Counted from the first letter of the stretch, positions 35,811 to 47,427 are shown. The stretch is 64,000 nucleotides of DNA from Streptococcus sp. LQJ-218 (GCF_003428885.1 NZ_QQRU01000003.1:62001-126000), one strand, 5' to 3'. Program-made: numbers and translations. The notes: generated by a model from the sequence alone, not told the origin.

Positions 35811-35853
35811 CAAAGAAATACAGTATCCATATTCGGTACTGTATTTCTTTTAC
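35811..35853. terminator. Bidirectional terminator between slrA and the ABC-F gene
   Basis: AAAGAAATACAGTA pairs with TACTGTATTTCTTT across CCATATTCGG-type loop bases. T-runs lie on both strands. Confidence 0.8.
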
Positions 35854-35861
35854 TCTCATTC

Positions 35862-37403
35862 TTAGGTTAGATTGTTAAAATCCCAGATTTGATCCATCCA
35901 GCCTTCATAGAAGTCTGGTTCGTGGCAGACCATAAGGATAGATCCTTTGTATTCTTTAAGAGCACGTTTGAGTTCATCCTTGGCATCCACATCCAAGTGG
36001 TTGGTCGGCTCGTCCAGCACTAAAACGTTGTTTTCACGATTCATTAAGAGACAGAAACGAACCTTGGCTTGTTCCCCACCTGACAAGACCTGAATTTGAC
36101 TCTCGATATGCTTGGTTGTCAGACCACAGCGGGCAAGGGCTGCACGAACCTCTGCTTGGTTAAGTGCAGGAAAGGCATTCCAAACAGCCTCTAGTGGTGT
36201 TTGGCGATTACCGCCTTCTACTTCCTGTTCAAAATAACCGAGTTCTAGGTAGTCACCGCGTTCCACTTCCCCAGCGATTGGTGGAATAATGCCCAAGAGA
36301 GACTTCAAGAGAGTTGTTTTCCCGATACCATTGGCACCAATAATGGCAACCTTCTGATTGCGTTCAAAGGTAAGATTTAAAGGCTTGGTCAGAGGACGGT
36401 CATAACCAATTTGCAAATCCTTGGCTTGGAAGATAAAGCGCCCAGGTGTACGAGCCGGTTTGAAATCAAAGGATGGTTTTGGTTTCTCACTTTGCAGTTC
36501 GATAATATCCATCTTATCCAATTTCTTCTGACGAGACATGGCCATGTTTCGTGTTGCAACACGCGCCTTGTTTCGAGCCACAAAATCCTTGAGATCCGCA
36601 ATTTCTTTTTGCTGACGTTCGTAGGCTGCCTCTAGCTGTGATTTCTTCATGGCATAGACTTCTTGGAACTGGTAGTAATCACCAGAATAACGTGTCAGCT
36701 GTTGATTCTCTACATGATAGACGATGTTGATAACGTCGTTCAGAAATGGAATATCGTGTGAAATAAGGACAAAGGCATTCTCATAGTTTTGGAGATAGCG
36801 CTTGAGCCAGTCAATGTGCTCGGCATCCAAGTAGTTGGTCGGCTCGTCCAAAAGCAAGATATCAGGCTTTTCAAGGAGGAGTTTAGCCAAAAGCACCTTG
36901 GTTCTTTGCCCACCAGACAAAGAAGTTACATCTGTATCCATGCCAAAGTCCATAACACCAAGGGCACGCGCTACTTCGTCAATCTTAGCATCCAAGGTAT
37001 AGAAATCACGACTCTCCAAACGGTCTTGAAGTTCACCAACTTCTTCCATGAGAGCATCAACATCCGCTCCGTCTTCAGCCATTTCCATATAGAGGTCATT
37101 GATACGAGCTTCTGCTTTAAACAGCTCATCAAAAGCAGTACGGAGAACATCACGCACCGACTGCCCTTCAGCAAGAACAGAGTGCTGATCCAGATAACCT
37201 GCGGTTACATATTTAGACCACTCTACCTTCCCTTCATCTGGCAACATCTTACCAGTCACGATGCTCATAAAGGTTGATTTTCCTTCACCATTGGCACCGA
37301 CCAGACCGATATGTTCTCCCTTGAGGAGACGGAAGGACACATCTTCAAAAATTGCACGGTCACCAAAACCGTGACTCAGATTTTTAACTTCTAAAATACT
37401 CAT
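35862..37403 (-). CDS. ABC-F family ribosome-associated ATPase
   Basis: A 513-residue protein with two ABC domains and no membrane segment. Walker A motifs are GANGEGKST and GANGIGKTT, signatures LSGGQRTK and LSGGEQAK, and Walker B regions ILLLDEPTNYLD and VLVLDEPTNHLD. The linker between the domains (residues ~250-310) is basic and helical, as expected for the arm that enters the ribosomal E site. The length and short linker suggest a housekeeping YkpA/YbiT-like member rather than an antibiotic-protection protein. It is followed by no T-rich attenuator of its own and lies two bases from vanZ. Confidence 0.88.
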   Translation of the reverse strand: MSILEVKNLSHGFGDRAIFEDVSFRLLKGEHIGLVGANGEGKSTFMSIVTGKMLPDEGKVEWSKYVTAGYLDQHSVLAEGQSVRDVLRTAFDELFKAEARINDLYMEMAEDGADVDALMEEVGELQDRLESRDFYTLDAKIDEVARALGVMDFGMDTDVTSLSGGQRTKVLLAKLLLEKPDILLLDEPTNYLDAEHIDWLKRYLQNYENAFVLISHDIPFLNDVINIVYHVENQQLTRYSGDYYQFQEVYAMKKSQLEAAYERQQKEIADLKDFVARNKARVATRNMAMSRQKKLDKMDIIELQSEKPKPSFDFKPARTPGRFIFQAKDLQIGYDRPLTKPLNLTFERNQKVAIIGANGIGKTTLLKSLLGIIPPIAGEVERGDYLELGYFEQEVEGGNRQTPLEAVWNAFPALNQAEVRAALARCGLTTKHIESQIQVLSGGEQAKVRFCLLMNRENNVLVLDEPTNHLDVDAKDELKRALKEYKGSILMVCHEPDFYEGWMDQIWDFNNLT

Positions 37404-37404
37404 T

Positions 37405-37887
37405 TTAATTCCTTATCTTGTTTTTATGTAATCGTTTATAAAGTAGCCAAGCCAAATAGCCACCCAAGGTATTGGTCCACAAATCATCAATTTCAAAGAC
37501 ACGATTAAAATCAAAGAAAAAGTCCAAGACTAACTGCGTACACTCGATTCCAAGACTCACTAGAAAACTGAAAAAAATCACTTTTCTTGTTTTTCGCAAA
37601 TTTGGAAGGAGATAAAGGAGTTGGAAAATCAGAGGAAAAAGCAAGAAAATATTTAGGATATTTTGTAGAAAAATCCAACATAATTGTCCAATGTCACTTA
37701 CCTCACCCAGTTTCCAGAGAGAATTGAAAGGAGTCAAAAGAAAAACCAGGCGTCCAAGATGCTGAATACCTGGAGTTTCCACTCCCAGAGGAGATTGTTC
37801 TTGAGGAGTAAAGCAAAAGTAAATGATACAAATGCTATAGAAAATGACTCCCCAGACCAAAACATGATTATACGTTTTCTTCATCAT
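37405..37887 (-). CDS. VanZ-family membrane protein
   Basis: A 160-residue membrane protein with four hydrophobic segments. It shows the VanZ-like stretch NILNIFLLFPLIFQLLYLL and the C-terminal FEIDDLWTNTLGGYLAWLLY, where D-D-x-x-x-N-x-x-G is the family motif. VanZ proteins can raise teicoplanin resistance, but most genomic copies have no proven role. It sits between rlmN and the ABC-F gene; its ATG overlaps the rlmN stop (TAATG). Confidence 0.85.
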   Translation of the reverse strand: MMKKTYNHVLVWGVIFYSICIIYFCFTPQEQSPLGVETPGIQHLGRLVFLLTPFNSLWKLGEVSDIGQLCWIFLQNILNIFLLFPLIFQLLYLLPNLRKTRKVIFFSFLVSLGIECTQLVLDFFFDFNRVFEIDDLWTNTLGGYLAWLLYKRLHKNKIRN

Positions 37888-38972
37888 TAAGGATTGACTG
37901 CTGCGACTGCTTTCTGGCGATCACGTTTCATTGTATTAGAACGCAATTGTCCACACGCTGCATCAATATCAGTACCATGCTCTTGACGAACCACACAGTT
38001 GACCCCTTTTTTCTTAAGCGTATCATAGAAGGCCAGGACGCGCTCTTTAGGACTACGGCTATATTGGTCATGCTCACTAACTGGGTTATAAGGAATCAAG
38101 TTTACATAAGACAATTTCTTAATGTTTTTGAGCAATTCAGCCAATTCTAAGGCTTGTTCTACACCGTCATTAACTTCATTTAGCATGATATACTCAAAAG
38201 TTACACGGCGATTGGTTGTTTCGATGTAGTACTCAATAGCAGCAAAGAGTTTTTCAATCGGAAAGGCACGGTTAATCTTCATGATGCTTGAACGTAATTC
38301 ATTGTTAGGTGCGTGAAGGGAAACTGCAAGATTGACCTGAACCCCTTCATTAGCAAAATCACGAATTTTATGGGCCAAACCTGAGGTTGAAACCGTGATG
38401 TGACGAGCACCGATAGCCATTCCCTTGTCATCGTTGATAGTACGGACAAAATTCAAGACATTGTTGTAGTTATCAAATGGCTCACCAATTCCCATAACAA
38501 CAATATGACTGACGCGTTCGTCCTGACCACGCTCATCAAAATACTTCTGAACCAACATGATTTGAGCTACGATTTCACCGTTATTGAGGTCACGTTGCTT
38601 CTTAATCAAACCAGAGGCACAGAAGGTACAACCGATATTACAGCCGACCTGAGTGGTTACACAGACAGACAAACCATAGTGCTGACGCATGAGTACTGTC
38701 TCAATCAACATACCATCTGGCAATTCAAAAAGATATTTGACTGTCCCATCAGCAGACTCTTGAACGATACGTTGTTTCAAGGGATTGACCACAAACTGGT
38801 CATTAAGCTTAGCAATCAAATCTTTTGATAGGTTAGTCATCTCTTCAAATGACTGGACACGCTTACGGTAGAGCCATTCCCAGATTTGATCTGCACGGAA
38901 TTTCTTTTCTCCTTGCTCCAAAACCCATTCCTGCATGGTTTGACGTGTTAAACTATAAATTGACGGTTTCAT
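37887..38972 (-). CDS. rlmN: Dual-specificity 23S rRNA/tRNA A2503 methyltransferase RlmN
   Basis: A 361-residue radical-SAM enzyme. The cluster motif is [12 protein letters not shown] (CxxxCxxC). It also has the catalytic-loop cysteine in [17 protein letters not shown] and the N-terminal accessory domain [14 protein letters not shown]. It methylates C2 of A2503 in 23S rRNA and A37 of some tRNAs. It precedes vanZ and follows the yutD gene by 20 bases. Confidence 0.96.
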   Translation of the reverse strand: MKPSIYSLTRQTMQEWVLEQGEKKFRADQIWEWLYRKRVQSFEEMTNLSKDLIAKLNDQFVVNPLKQRIVQESADGTVKYLFELPDGMLIETVLMRQHYGLSVCVTTQVGCNIGCTFCASGLIKKQRDLNNGEIVAQIMLVQKYFDERGQDERVSHIVVMGIGEPFDNYNNVLNFVRTINDDKGMAIGARHITVSTSGLAHKIRDFANEGVQVNLAVSLHAPNNELRSSIMKINRAFPIEKLFAAIEYYIETTNRRVTFEYIMLNEVNDGVEQALELAELLKNIKKLSYVNLIPYNPVSEHDQYSRSPKERVLAFYDTLKKKGVNCVVRQEHGTDIDAACGQLRSNTMKRDRQKAVAAVNP

Positions 38973-38992
38973 TTCTTCTCCTTATTCTCTAC

Positions 38993-39523
38993 TCACTTCT
39001 GACGAATGACAAAATGACGTTGTCCCTTGTCCTCTTTCTGAGAATGCTGGTCTTTCTGACGACGTCTATTTTTCTTATCTGCATTCGGTTTTCTCTTGTT
39101 TTGAGAAGGTTTCTTTCCTTTTTTAGAAGGTATTTCATCTTCCTTCTTACGCATTTTCTTGTCAAATGATGCTCGCTTAGGTGCTTCATTTTCTAAGACA
39201 AAATAGGCACAACCATAACTACAATACTCTAAAAGATAGTCTTGTAAACGACTGATTTTTTCAAGTTTTTCTTCTGTTCGGTTATCCTTGTAAAAACCTC
39301 GTAGGCGAAGCTGTTCGTTGCTCCAGTCTCCCACGATATAATCAAACTTGGTTAAGACTTCTGAAAAACGCTGATTAAAAGCCGTCACATCAAAGGCATC
39401 CTTGCTATTTTCCACCAAGGAAAAAGCTATCCCTTCCGTTTCGACCTTGTCCCCATGTAATTGGAACTCAGGACCAGGAAACTTGTTATAGTTGTATAAT
39501 TCAGGTGCAATTTCTTTTCGCAT
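38993..39523 (-). CDS. YutD-family protein
   Basis: A 176-residue protein. The first ~110 residues match YutD (YNYNKFPGPEFQ, FNQRFSEVLTKFDYIVGDWS, QLRLRGFYKDNR, YCSYGCAYFVLEN). The last ~60 residues are a very basic, low-complexity tail rich in K, R and Q. The function is unknown; the tail suggests RNA binding. It is encoded just upstream of rlmN. Confidence 0.85.
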   Translation of the reverse strand: MRKEIAPELYNYNKFPGPEFQLHGDKVETEGIAFSLVENSKDAFDVTAFNQRFSEVLTKFDYIVGDWSNEQLRLRGFYKDNRTEEKLEKISRLQDYLLEYCSYGCAYFVLENEAPKRASFDKKMRKKEDEIPSKKGKKPSQNKRKPNADKKNRRRQKDQHSQKEDKGQRHFVIRQK

Positions 39524-39607
39524 AGATATCCTTTTTTCACGATTACTTAATACTTTATTATTCTACCATAATTTCTAACACTTAGCACGTTTCTCTTAAA
39601 AAATGAA

Positions 39608-39641
39608 AAAAGTCTGACGATTTTGTCAGACCATAATCATA
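39608..39641 (-). terminator. sodA terminator
   Basis: GTCTGAC and GTCAGAC pair around AAAATC and are followed by TTTTTTC on the minus strand. Confidence 0.8.
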
Positions 39642-39683
39642 TAACCTAAAAAAGAGAAGAACAATTCTTCCCTCCAACTATCA

Positions 39684-40289
39684 TTATTTAGCAGCTGCGT
39701 ACAATTCATCTACTTTGTTCCAGTTGATTACTGAGAAGAAAGCTTTGATGTAGTCAGGACGCACGTTGCGGTATTTCACGTAGTAAGCATGTTCCCAAAC
39801 GTCCAAGCCCAAGATTGGTTTTTTACCTTCTGAGATTGGTGTGTCTTGGTTTGCTGTCGAAGTTACTTCAAGTTTACCTTCTTTGTTGACAACCAACCAT
39901 GCCCATCCTGAACCGAAACGAGTTGTTGCTGCTGCAGTGAAGGCTGCTTGGAATTCTTCAAATGAACCAAATGTTGCATCGATTGCTGCTGCAAGTTCTG
40001 CTGATGGAGCTGTTTTCTCAGGAGTCATCAATTCCCAGAAAAGAGCGTGGTTCAAATGTCCACCACCATTGTTAATAAGCGCTTGACGGATATCAGCAGG
40101 GATAGATTCTACGTCAGCAAGTAAAACTTCAAGGTCTTCACCAATTTCAGGGTGTTTTTCAAGAGCTGCATTGGCATTGTTGACATAAGTTTGATGGTGT
40201 TTGTCATGGTGCAAGTGCATTGTTTCCGCATCGATGTATGGTTCCAAAGCGTCGTATGCATATGGAAGATCTGGTAAGATAATAGCCAT
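39684..40289 (-). CDS. sodA: Manganese/iron superoxide dismutase
   Basis: A 201-residue dismutase converting superoxide to peroxide and oxygen. Metal ligands are visible in [22 protein letters not shown] and [14 protein letters not shown]. The pattern GSGWAWLV with downstream QDTP is typical of streptococcal Mn-type SodA. It is monocistronic, with a promoter at 40321-40349 and its own terminator. Confidence 0.97.
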   Translation of the reverse strand: MAIILPDLPYAYDALEPYIDAETMHLHHDKHHQTYVNNANAALEKHPEIGEDLEVLLADVESIPADIRQALINNGGGHLNHALFWELMTPEKTAPSAELAAAIDATFGSFEEFQAAFTAAATTRFGSGWAWLVVNKEGKLEVTSTANQDTPISEGKKPILGLDVWEHAYYVKYRNVRPDYIKAFFSVINWNKVDELYAAAK

Positions 40290-40320
40290 CTGTAATACCT
40301 CTTTTTCTTTCTATATGAAA

Positions 40321-40349
40321 ATGATAACGCAAACATTCAGTTTTTTCAA
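40321..40349 (-). promoter_or_regulatory. sodA promoter
   Basis: On the minus strand TTGAAA (40344-40349) and TATCAT (40321-40326) are 17 bases apart, about 32 bases before the ATG. Confidence 0.65.
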
Positions 40350-40416
40350 GTTTTTTGCTTATAGATAAAGAAATCACTGAAATAATTTCTAATAAAACAA
40401 GCAAATCAGCAAGAAA

Positions 40417-40449
40417 CCCACGAAAAGATCATCTTGACGCGGGTTGTAG
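40417..40449 (-). terminator. holA terminator
   Basis: ACCCGCG pairs with CGTGGGT around a loop of about 17 bases and is followed by TTTCTTGC. It is a moderate terminator. Confidence 0.5.
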
Positions 40450-40461
40450 TTTCAACAAATG

Positions 40462-41505
40462 TCAATTGACCTGGCTAGCAATCTGAAGGAGTGCCTTTTC
40501 AAAAAGGAAACCCTTTTCATAAAGACCTGTCTTAATCTGATAATCTGTCTCAATCAAATAGAAAATAGCTTGCTTCAAAAAGCTAAAGGAAAGTCCTCTT
40601 GAATCTCTCAGCGCAAACTTGATTTGATAGGGATTAGGATTGCGTCCGAGAAAACTTCCTAGACTACTTGCAATCTGCGATTCTGTTTGGCCAGATTCCG
40701 CCAAAATCTTCACCTGAGTAAAAGTCCGAAATTGCCCTAACATGACAGCTATGAGCTTAATTTCGTCTTCCCCTTGCAAGGTCAAGTCTCTAACCAATTC
40801 ACGCGCGTGATCCATCTTTTTAGTCAGAATAAACTGAGTTAAATCAAAAATATTGTCCTGCAAGGTCTTAGGAATAGCGTTGACAATATCCTCTTCCTCG
40901 ATAATAGAATCTGCCTTATAGGACTGTAAAAAAAGGAGATTTTTCTGGATTTCGCTAAATTGAAAACCAGATTTGATAAGGAGATTTTCAAAAGAATGAT
41001 TGGCAAACTGCAGACCTTCTTTCTGACTCCACTTTTGGAAATACTGGCGCAGTTCTTGTTCTTTAGCTTCTACTGCATCAAAGACCTTGGCATCACGCTT
41101 CAGTAATTTAACCAATCGTCTTTTGCTATCCAGCTTTCCTTCTGCAAAGATTAACAACTTGGTTGTTGGGGAAGGATTGTCAAGGTATTCTTCAAACGAC
41201 TTGAGCTCATCTTCTGTTAAAAAGCGCTTTTTAGCGGTCGTGATATCGACAAAATGATCCAATATCACGATTTTCTCATCCGCAAAGAAAGGAAGGCTGA
41301 CCAACTCCAGTTCCACATCCTTGTATACTACTTCTTTCATATCAAAGTAGGAAAAGTTGAGGTCAGCAGAATCATAACCAACCTGCTTTAACACTTGACT
41401 CTTCATCACTTCAAACTGACCCTGATCTGTCCCTGTAAATAGGCTCAGACTCGGTAAATTTGATAAAGTCAACTTCTCACTTTCTTCAATAGCTAGCATC
41501 GTCAC
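40462..41505 (-). CDS. holA: DNA polymerase III delta subunit
   Basis: A 347-residue clamp-loader subunit that opens the sliding clamp. The N-terminal part has LFTGTDQGQFEVMKSQVLKQ and LPFFADEKIVILDHF, typical of HolA/YqeN. The C-terminal domain contains the helical collar with LIAVMLGQFRTFTQVKIL and NPYQIKFALRDSRGLS. It follows pyrDA by 26 bases, probably with no shared function. The first ATG (MTM) or the second could be used. Confidence 0.92.
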   Translation of the reverse strand: MTMLAIEESEKLTLSNLPSLSLFTGTDQGQFEVMKSQVLKQVGYDSADLNFSYFDMKEVVYKDVELELVSLPFFADEKIVILDHFVDITTAKKRFLTEDELKSFEEYLDNPSPTTKLLIFAEGKLDSKRRLVKLLKRDAKVFDAVEAKEQELRQYFQKWSQKEGLQFANHSFENLLIKSGFQFSEIQKNLLFLQSYKADSIIEEEDIVNAIPKTLQDNIFDLTQFILTKKMDHARELVRDLTLQGEDEIKLIAVMLGQFRTFTQVKILAESGQTESQIASSLGSFLGRNPNPYQIKFALRDSRGLSFSFLKQAIFYLIETDYQIKTGLYEKGFLFEKALLQIASQVN

Positions 41506-41531
41506 TCCTTTCTTCTGATTTTTTAATTCAT

Positions 41532-42467
41532 TTAATCGATATAGCGCAATTTCCCACGGAAATCTTCTAGGGTCTCGTACCCTCTTTCTGCCATGATTGC
41601 TTTCAGTTCATTGGTAATGCGGTCAAAAGCACCAACTCCTTCTTTATGGAGGGTAGTTCCTACTTGCACCATACTGGCACCACATAGGATATGTTCAAAG
41701 GCATCACGACCAGTCAACACGCCACCAGTTCCGATAATTTGGATTTCTGGATTCAAGCGTTGATAAAAGGCATGAACATTAGCAAGGGCTGTTGGTTTGA
41801 TGTATTCTCCACCGATTCCACCAAAGCCATTCTTAGGACGAATCACGACTGACTCATCTTCTATATAGAGACCATTTCCAATAGAGTTGACACAATTAAC
41901 AAACTTGAGCGGATATTTGTTGAAAATAGCTGCTGCCTGGTCAAAGTGAACAATGTCAAAATATGGTGGAAGCTTAATTCCTAATGGTTTTGTAAAATAC
42001 TCAAAGACTTCTGACAAGATACGGTCTGTTGTCTCAAAATCATAGGCAATCTGAGGTTTACCGGGAACATTTGGACAGGAGAGATTGAGTTCAGTTAGAC
42101 CACGAAAATCACTCTCTTGAACCTTTTTCAAAATGGTATGAGTTTCCTCTGGAGACATGCCAACTAATGATAAAAAGAAGGTACGATTTGCTTCCTTTTC
42201 TTGTAACTCTAAAAGATAGTTTAAGTAATAATCTAAACCATTATTTGGTAGCCCCATAGAGTTGATAGAACCGAGTGGAACATCTTGATAACGTGGTTCC
42301 GGATTTCCCTGACGAAATTCCAAGGTTGCTGTTTTAGTGACAAAGGTTCCTGCTGCTGAGTTTTTGACACCTTCCAACTCCTCAACTGTCATACAAGCAA
42401 CTCCTGCTGCATTCATCAAGCAATTGTCAAACTCAAAACCAGCAATCTGTGTTTTAGTTGATACCAT
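41532..42467 (-). CDS. pyrDA: Dihydroorotate dehydrogenase A (fumarate, class 1A)
   Basis: A 311-residue FMN enzyme of pyrimidine synthesis. The catalytic cysteine lies in [12 protein letters not shown], the class 1A motif. Other marks are [27 protein letters not shown] and [20 protein letters not shown]. Class 1A enzymes are soluble homodimers that use fumarate, as in Lactococcus PyrDA. It is probably cotranscribed with holA. Confidence 0.95.
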   Translation of the reverse strand: MVSTKTQIAGFEFDNCLMNAAGVACMTVEELEGVKNSAAGTFVTKTATLEFRQGNPEPRYQDVPLGSINSMGLPNNGLDYYLNYLLELQEKEANRTFFLSLVGMSPEETHTILKKVQESDFRGLTELNLSCPNVPGKPQIAYDFETTDRILSEVFEYFTKPLGIKLPPYFDIVHFDQAAAIFNKYPLKFVNCVNSIGNGLYIEDESVVIRPKNGFGGIGGEYIKPTALANVHAFYQRLNPEIQIIGTGGVLTGRDAFEHILCGASMVQVGTTLHKEGVGAFDRITNELKAIMAERGYETLEDFRGKLRYID

Positions 42468-42586
42468 GATTCTGTTCCTCCAGATTCCTTTTATTTTTAA
42501 TATTATACCATACTTTGACTTTTGCCTTTCAATAAAAGCATTTCAATAGAAAATGTTCGTTATTTATCCATTTTCAGAAAATCTGA

Positions 42587-44044
<1,458 letters not shown>

Positions 44045-44055
44045 GATCCATTTGC

Positions 44056-44089
44056 TTAATCCTCAATCGCTTCGATTGGGGATTTTTAT
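44056..44089 (+). terminator. gdhA terminator
   Basis: AATCCTCAATC pairs with GATTGGGGATT around GCTTC and is followed by TTTATG. Confidence 0.7.
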
Positions 44090-44111
44090 GTTGAATTAAA
44101 CAGTTGGAACA

Positions 44112-44540
44112 TTATAGTAAACTGAACCAAAAATAGTACACAATGTGCTGTAATCTTCTTATGGAATATTCAATAGATTTTCGTAAAAAAGTTCTCGACT
44201 ATTGTGAGCAAACAGGTAGTATAACAGAAGCATCACACGTTTTTCAAATCTCACGTAATACTATTTATGGCTGGTTATAAAAGAGAAAACCGGGGAGCTA
44301 AACCATCAAGTAAAAGGAATAAAACCAAGAAAGGTTGATAGAGATAGACTTAAAAACTATCTTACTGACAATTCAAACGCTAATTTAACTGAAATAGCTT
44401 CTGAATTTGGTTGTCACCCAACTACCATCCACTATGCTCTCAAAGCTATGGGATACACTCGAAAAAAAGAATCACACCTACTATGAACAAGACCCAGAAA
44501 AAGTAGCTTTATTTCTACAGAAGGAACTAGCAAGCATTGT
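44112..44540 (+). pseudogene. IS630-Spn1-like transposase remnant
   Basis: The left part begins with an IS630-like end (TTATAGTAAACTGAACC). From ATG at 44161 it reads MEYSIDFRKKVLDYCEQTGS and ITEASHVFQISRNTIYGWL before a TAA. A second frame continues EKTGELNHQVKGIKPRKVDR ... LTEIASEFGCHPTTIHYALK and a third reads YYEQDPEKVALFLQKELASI. These are consecutive pieces of the N-terminal helix-turn-helix region of an IS630-Spn1-type transposase. The catalytic DDE part is missing. Confidence 0.8.
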
Positions 44541-44544
44541 CACT

Positions 44545-44580
44545 AAAAAATGCATCAGGTTATCCTGTGCATTTTTTTTA
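44545..44580. terminator. Strong hairpin at the edge of the IS remnant
   Basis: AAAAAATGCA pairs with TGCATTTTTT and CAGG with CCTG around a TTAT loop. It has A and T runs on both sides and could end transcription in both directions, including the island operon coming from the right. Confidence 0.65.
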
Positions 44581-44589
44581 CCAAAATAA

Positions 44590-45214
44590 TCAATCTCCTT
44601 TATGACCTAATTCTTCTCTACAAGTTCTTTGGAGCAGAGCAACTGTAAGTATGAAAACCACACATAAAACCGAGATACTTCCCTCAACCCCAAAAACACC
44701 ACCAGTCTATAAATCTTGACCCGTTAAATTTGTGCTAAATAAACTAAAAGGAACTTTTATCTCACTCATATCCATTCCTAGAGCAATACACGGTACGCTA
44801 TTTCAAATAAAATGAAATCCACTGCTAAAAGAGAGATTTTTTGTAAAAACACTGAACAATGTAACAAATGAGATAATTGTGAAACCACCATTCAAAGCAT
44901 GGCCAAATGTAAAGGTAAAAGCTAAGATTCCACTGATGATATACCAGTTAAAGTTTTTCAATAAAATCGTTAAAATTTGACCTCTGAATAATAATTCCTC
45001 TACGTAACTTTGTACAACAAATCCGATTATTACTAATAAACATACTGAAAAATTATGTATAAAATAATAGCTAGTATTTACTTTTATAATAAGAAGTAAC
45101 AAATTTGAATATTGAAAAAAATATATCTAACAAAAGCGACCTAAAGTTCCCACAAATAGTAAGATAGAAAAAACCACTAATTATTTTACAGGAAATGGCA
45201 TAGAGTAAAACCAT
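44590..45214 (-). pseudogene. CPBP-family intramembrane protease, broken
   Basis: The central part has the CPBP motifs VEELLFRGQIL (EExxxR) and FTFGHALNGG (FxxxH). After SSGFHFI the frame meets TGA where W is expected, continues NSVPCIALGMDMSEIKVPFS, then meets TAG in QDL*TGGVFGVEGS, again at a likely W, and ends REELGHKGD. The 5' end, MVLLYAISCKIISGFFYLTI from the ATG at 45212-45214, lies in a different frame. So there are two nonsense codons and one frameshift. Such proteases often give bacteriocin immunity or process peptides. It is last in the island operon. Confidence 0.75.
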
Positions 45215-45236
45215 AAAAGTTGCTCTTAATGATTCT

Positions 45237-45968
45237 CTACTTGCCTTTTTTTATAGGTGTATTCTTTATCAAATCATCTTTTTTAACTCTATCAATTAAA
45301 ATACTAATTGTAAAACAAACTAAAACTACGACACATAAAGTCAGAAGTACTATAATTAAATTGTTTAATTGATATAGGTAAGCTACAAAATTCCCCATAA
45401 TTGACACAATTATTATAGATACAATAATGGGAACATTAATTGATTGTGTCATTTGGCCTACTAGAATTGAAGTTAACACTACGATAAGTACAAAAAAGCC
45501 TGCAAACATAGCTACGAAGATAGCTTTTAACACATATACAAACAAGCCAATTGATAAAACACCAAGAGAGAGTCCTATAAAATAAAAAATAAGATTTTCA
45601 AGGAACAAAACAGGAACCAGACTTAATAAACAATGAATAGACAAAGAAATAACTTTACTTAGAAATATCTCAAATCTACCTCCTGGAAATAAAAAGATAA
45701 TTTCCCTTGCATTTCCAATATAATCTTTTAATAACAAGCGATTTAGAATGACAACACCATAAATAGCAGCAACAGATACTGTTAATGTTGAAGCCAAAGT
45801 CATTATGCCTGCAGAGTCAGTTAAAATAGAGTTTTGATCAGATGACTCAAAATGTCCTACCAAACTGAAAAAAATCAAAGCTGATAAGTTGACTAATATA
45901 TTTGTCCACATAATGCCCCTAAAATAACGACCATGGGTAGTGAACTCATAAATGATCTGTTCCTTCAT
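45237..45968 (-). CDS. ABC-2-type permease, second pair
   Basis: A 243-residue membrane protein with six hydrophobic segments, starting MKEQIIYEFTTHGRYFRGIM. It has no large soluble domain, as in ABC-2 permeases of peptide or immunity exporters. The start overlaps the stop of the 46681 ATPase by four bases. Within the cluster it could export the modified peptide or expel it from the membrane for immunity. Confidence 0.75.
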   Translation of the reverse strand: MKEQIIYEFTTHGRYFRGIMWTNILVNLSALIFFSLVGHFESSDQNSILTDSAGIMTLASTLTVSVAAIYGVVILNRLLLKDYIGNAREIIFLFPGGRFEIFLSKVISLSIHCLLSLVPVLFLENLIFYFIGLSLGVLSIGLFVYVLKAIFVAMFAGFFVLIVVLTSILVGQMTQSINVPIIVSIIIVSIMGNFVAYLYQLNNLIIVLLTLCVVVLVCFTISILIDRVKKDDLIKNTPIKKGK

Positions 45969-46681
45969 ACACCGTATTCCTCTTTTATTTTTCTATAGAA
46001 TTGTTCAAAAGTTTCAAAACCTTGTCGCTTAATTTCTAAAACATCTGTATCCACTAAAATTTCTCCTTGCTGAATAAAAATAAGGCGATCGGTTATCTTC
46101 TCTAATTCAGCAAATGAATGGCTTGAAATAATAATCAACTTCTCTTGTTTTTTGAAATCCAGCAAAAGATGCTGAAGAAAAAGAATCCCATCTCTATCCA
46201 AACCATTAAATGGTTCATCTAGTATCAATATCTCTGGATTATGCAAACATGCTAAGGCAATATTAAGGCGTTGCTTCATACCTAAAGAAAATTTACAAAT
46301 CATATCTCCTAAGTAAACATTTAGTCCAAATTTTTTTAGATAACTTTCAACATCCACAGATTGACAAGCATAATAACGTGTATGATTGTCAAAAACCTCT
46401 TTTACAGTATAAGCTCCAAAGCTATCTGGAAAAGGAAAGACAACACCGACTTTTTTAAGGAATTCGTTATAATTGAAAGAATTTACGATTTTATCGTCGA
46501 GAGCAACGGTTCCAGTAGGTTTACTTAATCCCAAAATACATCGGAATAGTGTTGTTTTTCCTGCACCATTATCTCCTATAAGACTATAGACTTGCCCATA
46601 GTTCAAGGAAAGGCAGACGTTATTTAATAGCATCTTGTTCTTTACAACTTTTGTTAAATTAGAAACTGTTAACTTACTCAT
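45965..46681 (-). CDS. ABC ATPase, second pair
   Basis: A 238-residue ATPase. It has Walker A GDNGAGKTT, Q-loop region VGVVFPFPDSFGAY, signature FSLGMKQRLNIA and Walker B ILILDEPFNGLD, with the switch histidine in IISSHS. This class (BcrA/EcsA-like) often serves lantibiotic immunity (LanF-like) transport. It lies two bases after the 47427 permease and overlaps its own permease. Confidence 0.85.
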   Translation of the reverse strand: MSKLTVSNLTKVVKNKMLLNNVCLSLNYGQVYSLIGDNGAGKTTLFRCILGLSKPTGTVALDDKIVNSFNYNEFLKKVGVVFPFPDSFGAYTVKEVFDNHTRYYACQSVDVESYLKKFGLNVYLGDMICKFSLGMKQRLNIALACLHNPEILILDEPFNGLDRDGILFLQHLLLDFKKQEKLIIISSHSFAELEKITDRLIFIQQGEILVDTDVLEIKRQGFETFEQFYRKIKEEYGV

Positions 46682-46683
46682 AA

Positions 46684-47427
46684 CTATTTCCTCCTAGATA
46701 ATGTTATTAGTGATAAAAAAAATCCAAAGCAAGCCCAAACTATTAGTGTGGAAAAATTCTGGCTGTCAACATACTCTAGTCTAAAAATGGATGAACGGAT
46801 TATCTGACTAGCTGGTACAAAAGGAAAATACTTATATAAAGTTATTGTCCATGAAGGTAGTCTATCTGTTGCATAGATAATTGGAGAAAACATCAATCCA
46901 CCAATCATAATTAGCTGTGTTACTAAGGGAATAACATTTGTTGGTAGAATATAGGCAATCGCAAAACCAACTAATAACAAGGAAAAAATAATCAATAATA
47001 CAGATAAGATTGAATTAATACCAATTGAAACATCTAAGCCAAAACCAAATTTGCTAATCAATACACTTGATAAGATTCCTGGTAGACATAATAATCCCCA
47101 AATTAATAAATCAGACAACAGTATCTCTACTCTCGAAACAGGCAATGTTTTCTGATATTCGTAAACACCATTTTGCTTAGCCTCACTAACAATTTGAGGT
47201 GCTAGCACACAAGTAACAGCAATCACATTTATAGCCATAGCTCCTGTACAAAGATAAGACCTCTCTGCTTGATTAGTTGAATTAGTAATGAATAGAAAAC
47301 CATAAATGACAGCAAATGATAAAATGATTTGAACCACAACAAAGACTGGGATATAAAACCTGTGACGAAGTAAGCTCCATTTTACTAATCCAACGAATTT
47401 AGATAACCTTTTTTGACTATTATTCAT
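46684..47427 (-). CDS. ABC-2-type permease, first pair
   Basis: A 247-residue membrane protein with six hydrophobic segments (FYIPVFVVVQIILSFAVIYGF, AMAINVIAVTCVLAPQIV and others). The sequence NGVYEYQKTLPVSRVEILLS between helices 2 and 3 is the usual cytoplasmic coupling loop of ABC-2 permeases. It overlaps the end of its ATPase gene by eight bases. Confidence 0.75.
   Translation of the reverse strand: MNNSQKRLSKFVGLVKWSLLRHRFYIPVFVVVQIILSFAVIYGFLFITNSTNQAERSYLCTGAMAINVIAVTCVLAPQIVSEAKQNGVYEYQKTLPVSRVEILLSDLLIWGLLCLPGILSSVLISKFGFGLDVSIGINSILSVLLIIFSLLLVGFAIAYILPTNVIPLVTQLIMIGGLMFSPIIYATDRLPSWTITLYKYFPFVPASQIIRSSIFRLEYVDSQNFSTLIVWACFGFFLSLITLSRRK

Noticed and set aside
36789..37277. 162-codon plus-strand frame opposite the ABC-F gene
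   Set aside because: It is a shadow of the conserved ABC domain on the other strand.
38400..38828. 142-codon plus-strand frame opposite rlmN
   Set aside because: Shadow of the radical-SAM gene; no start signal.
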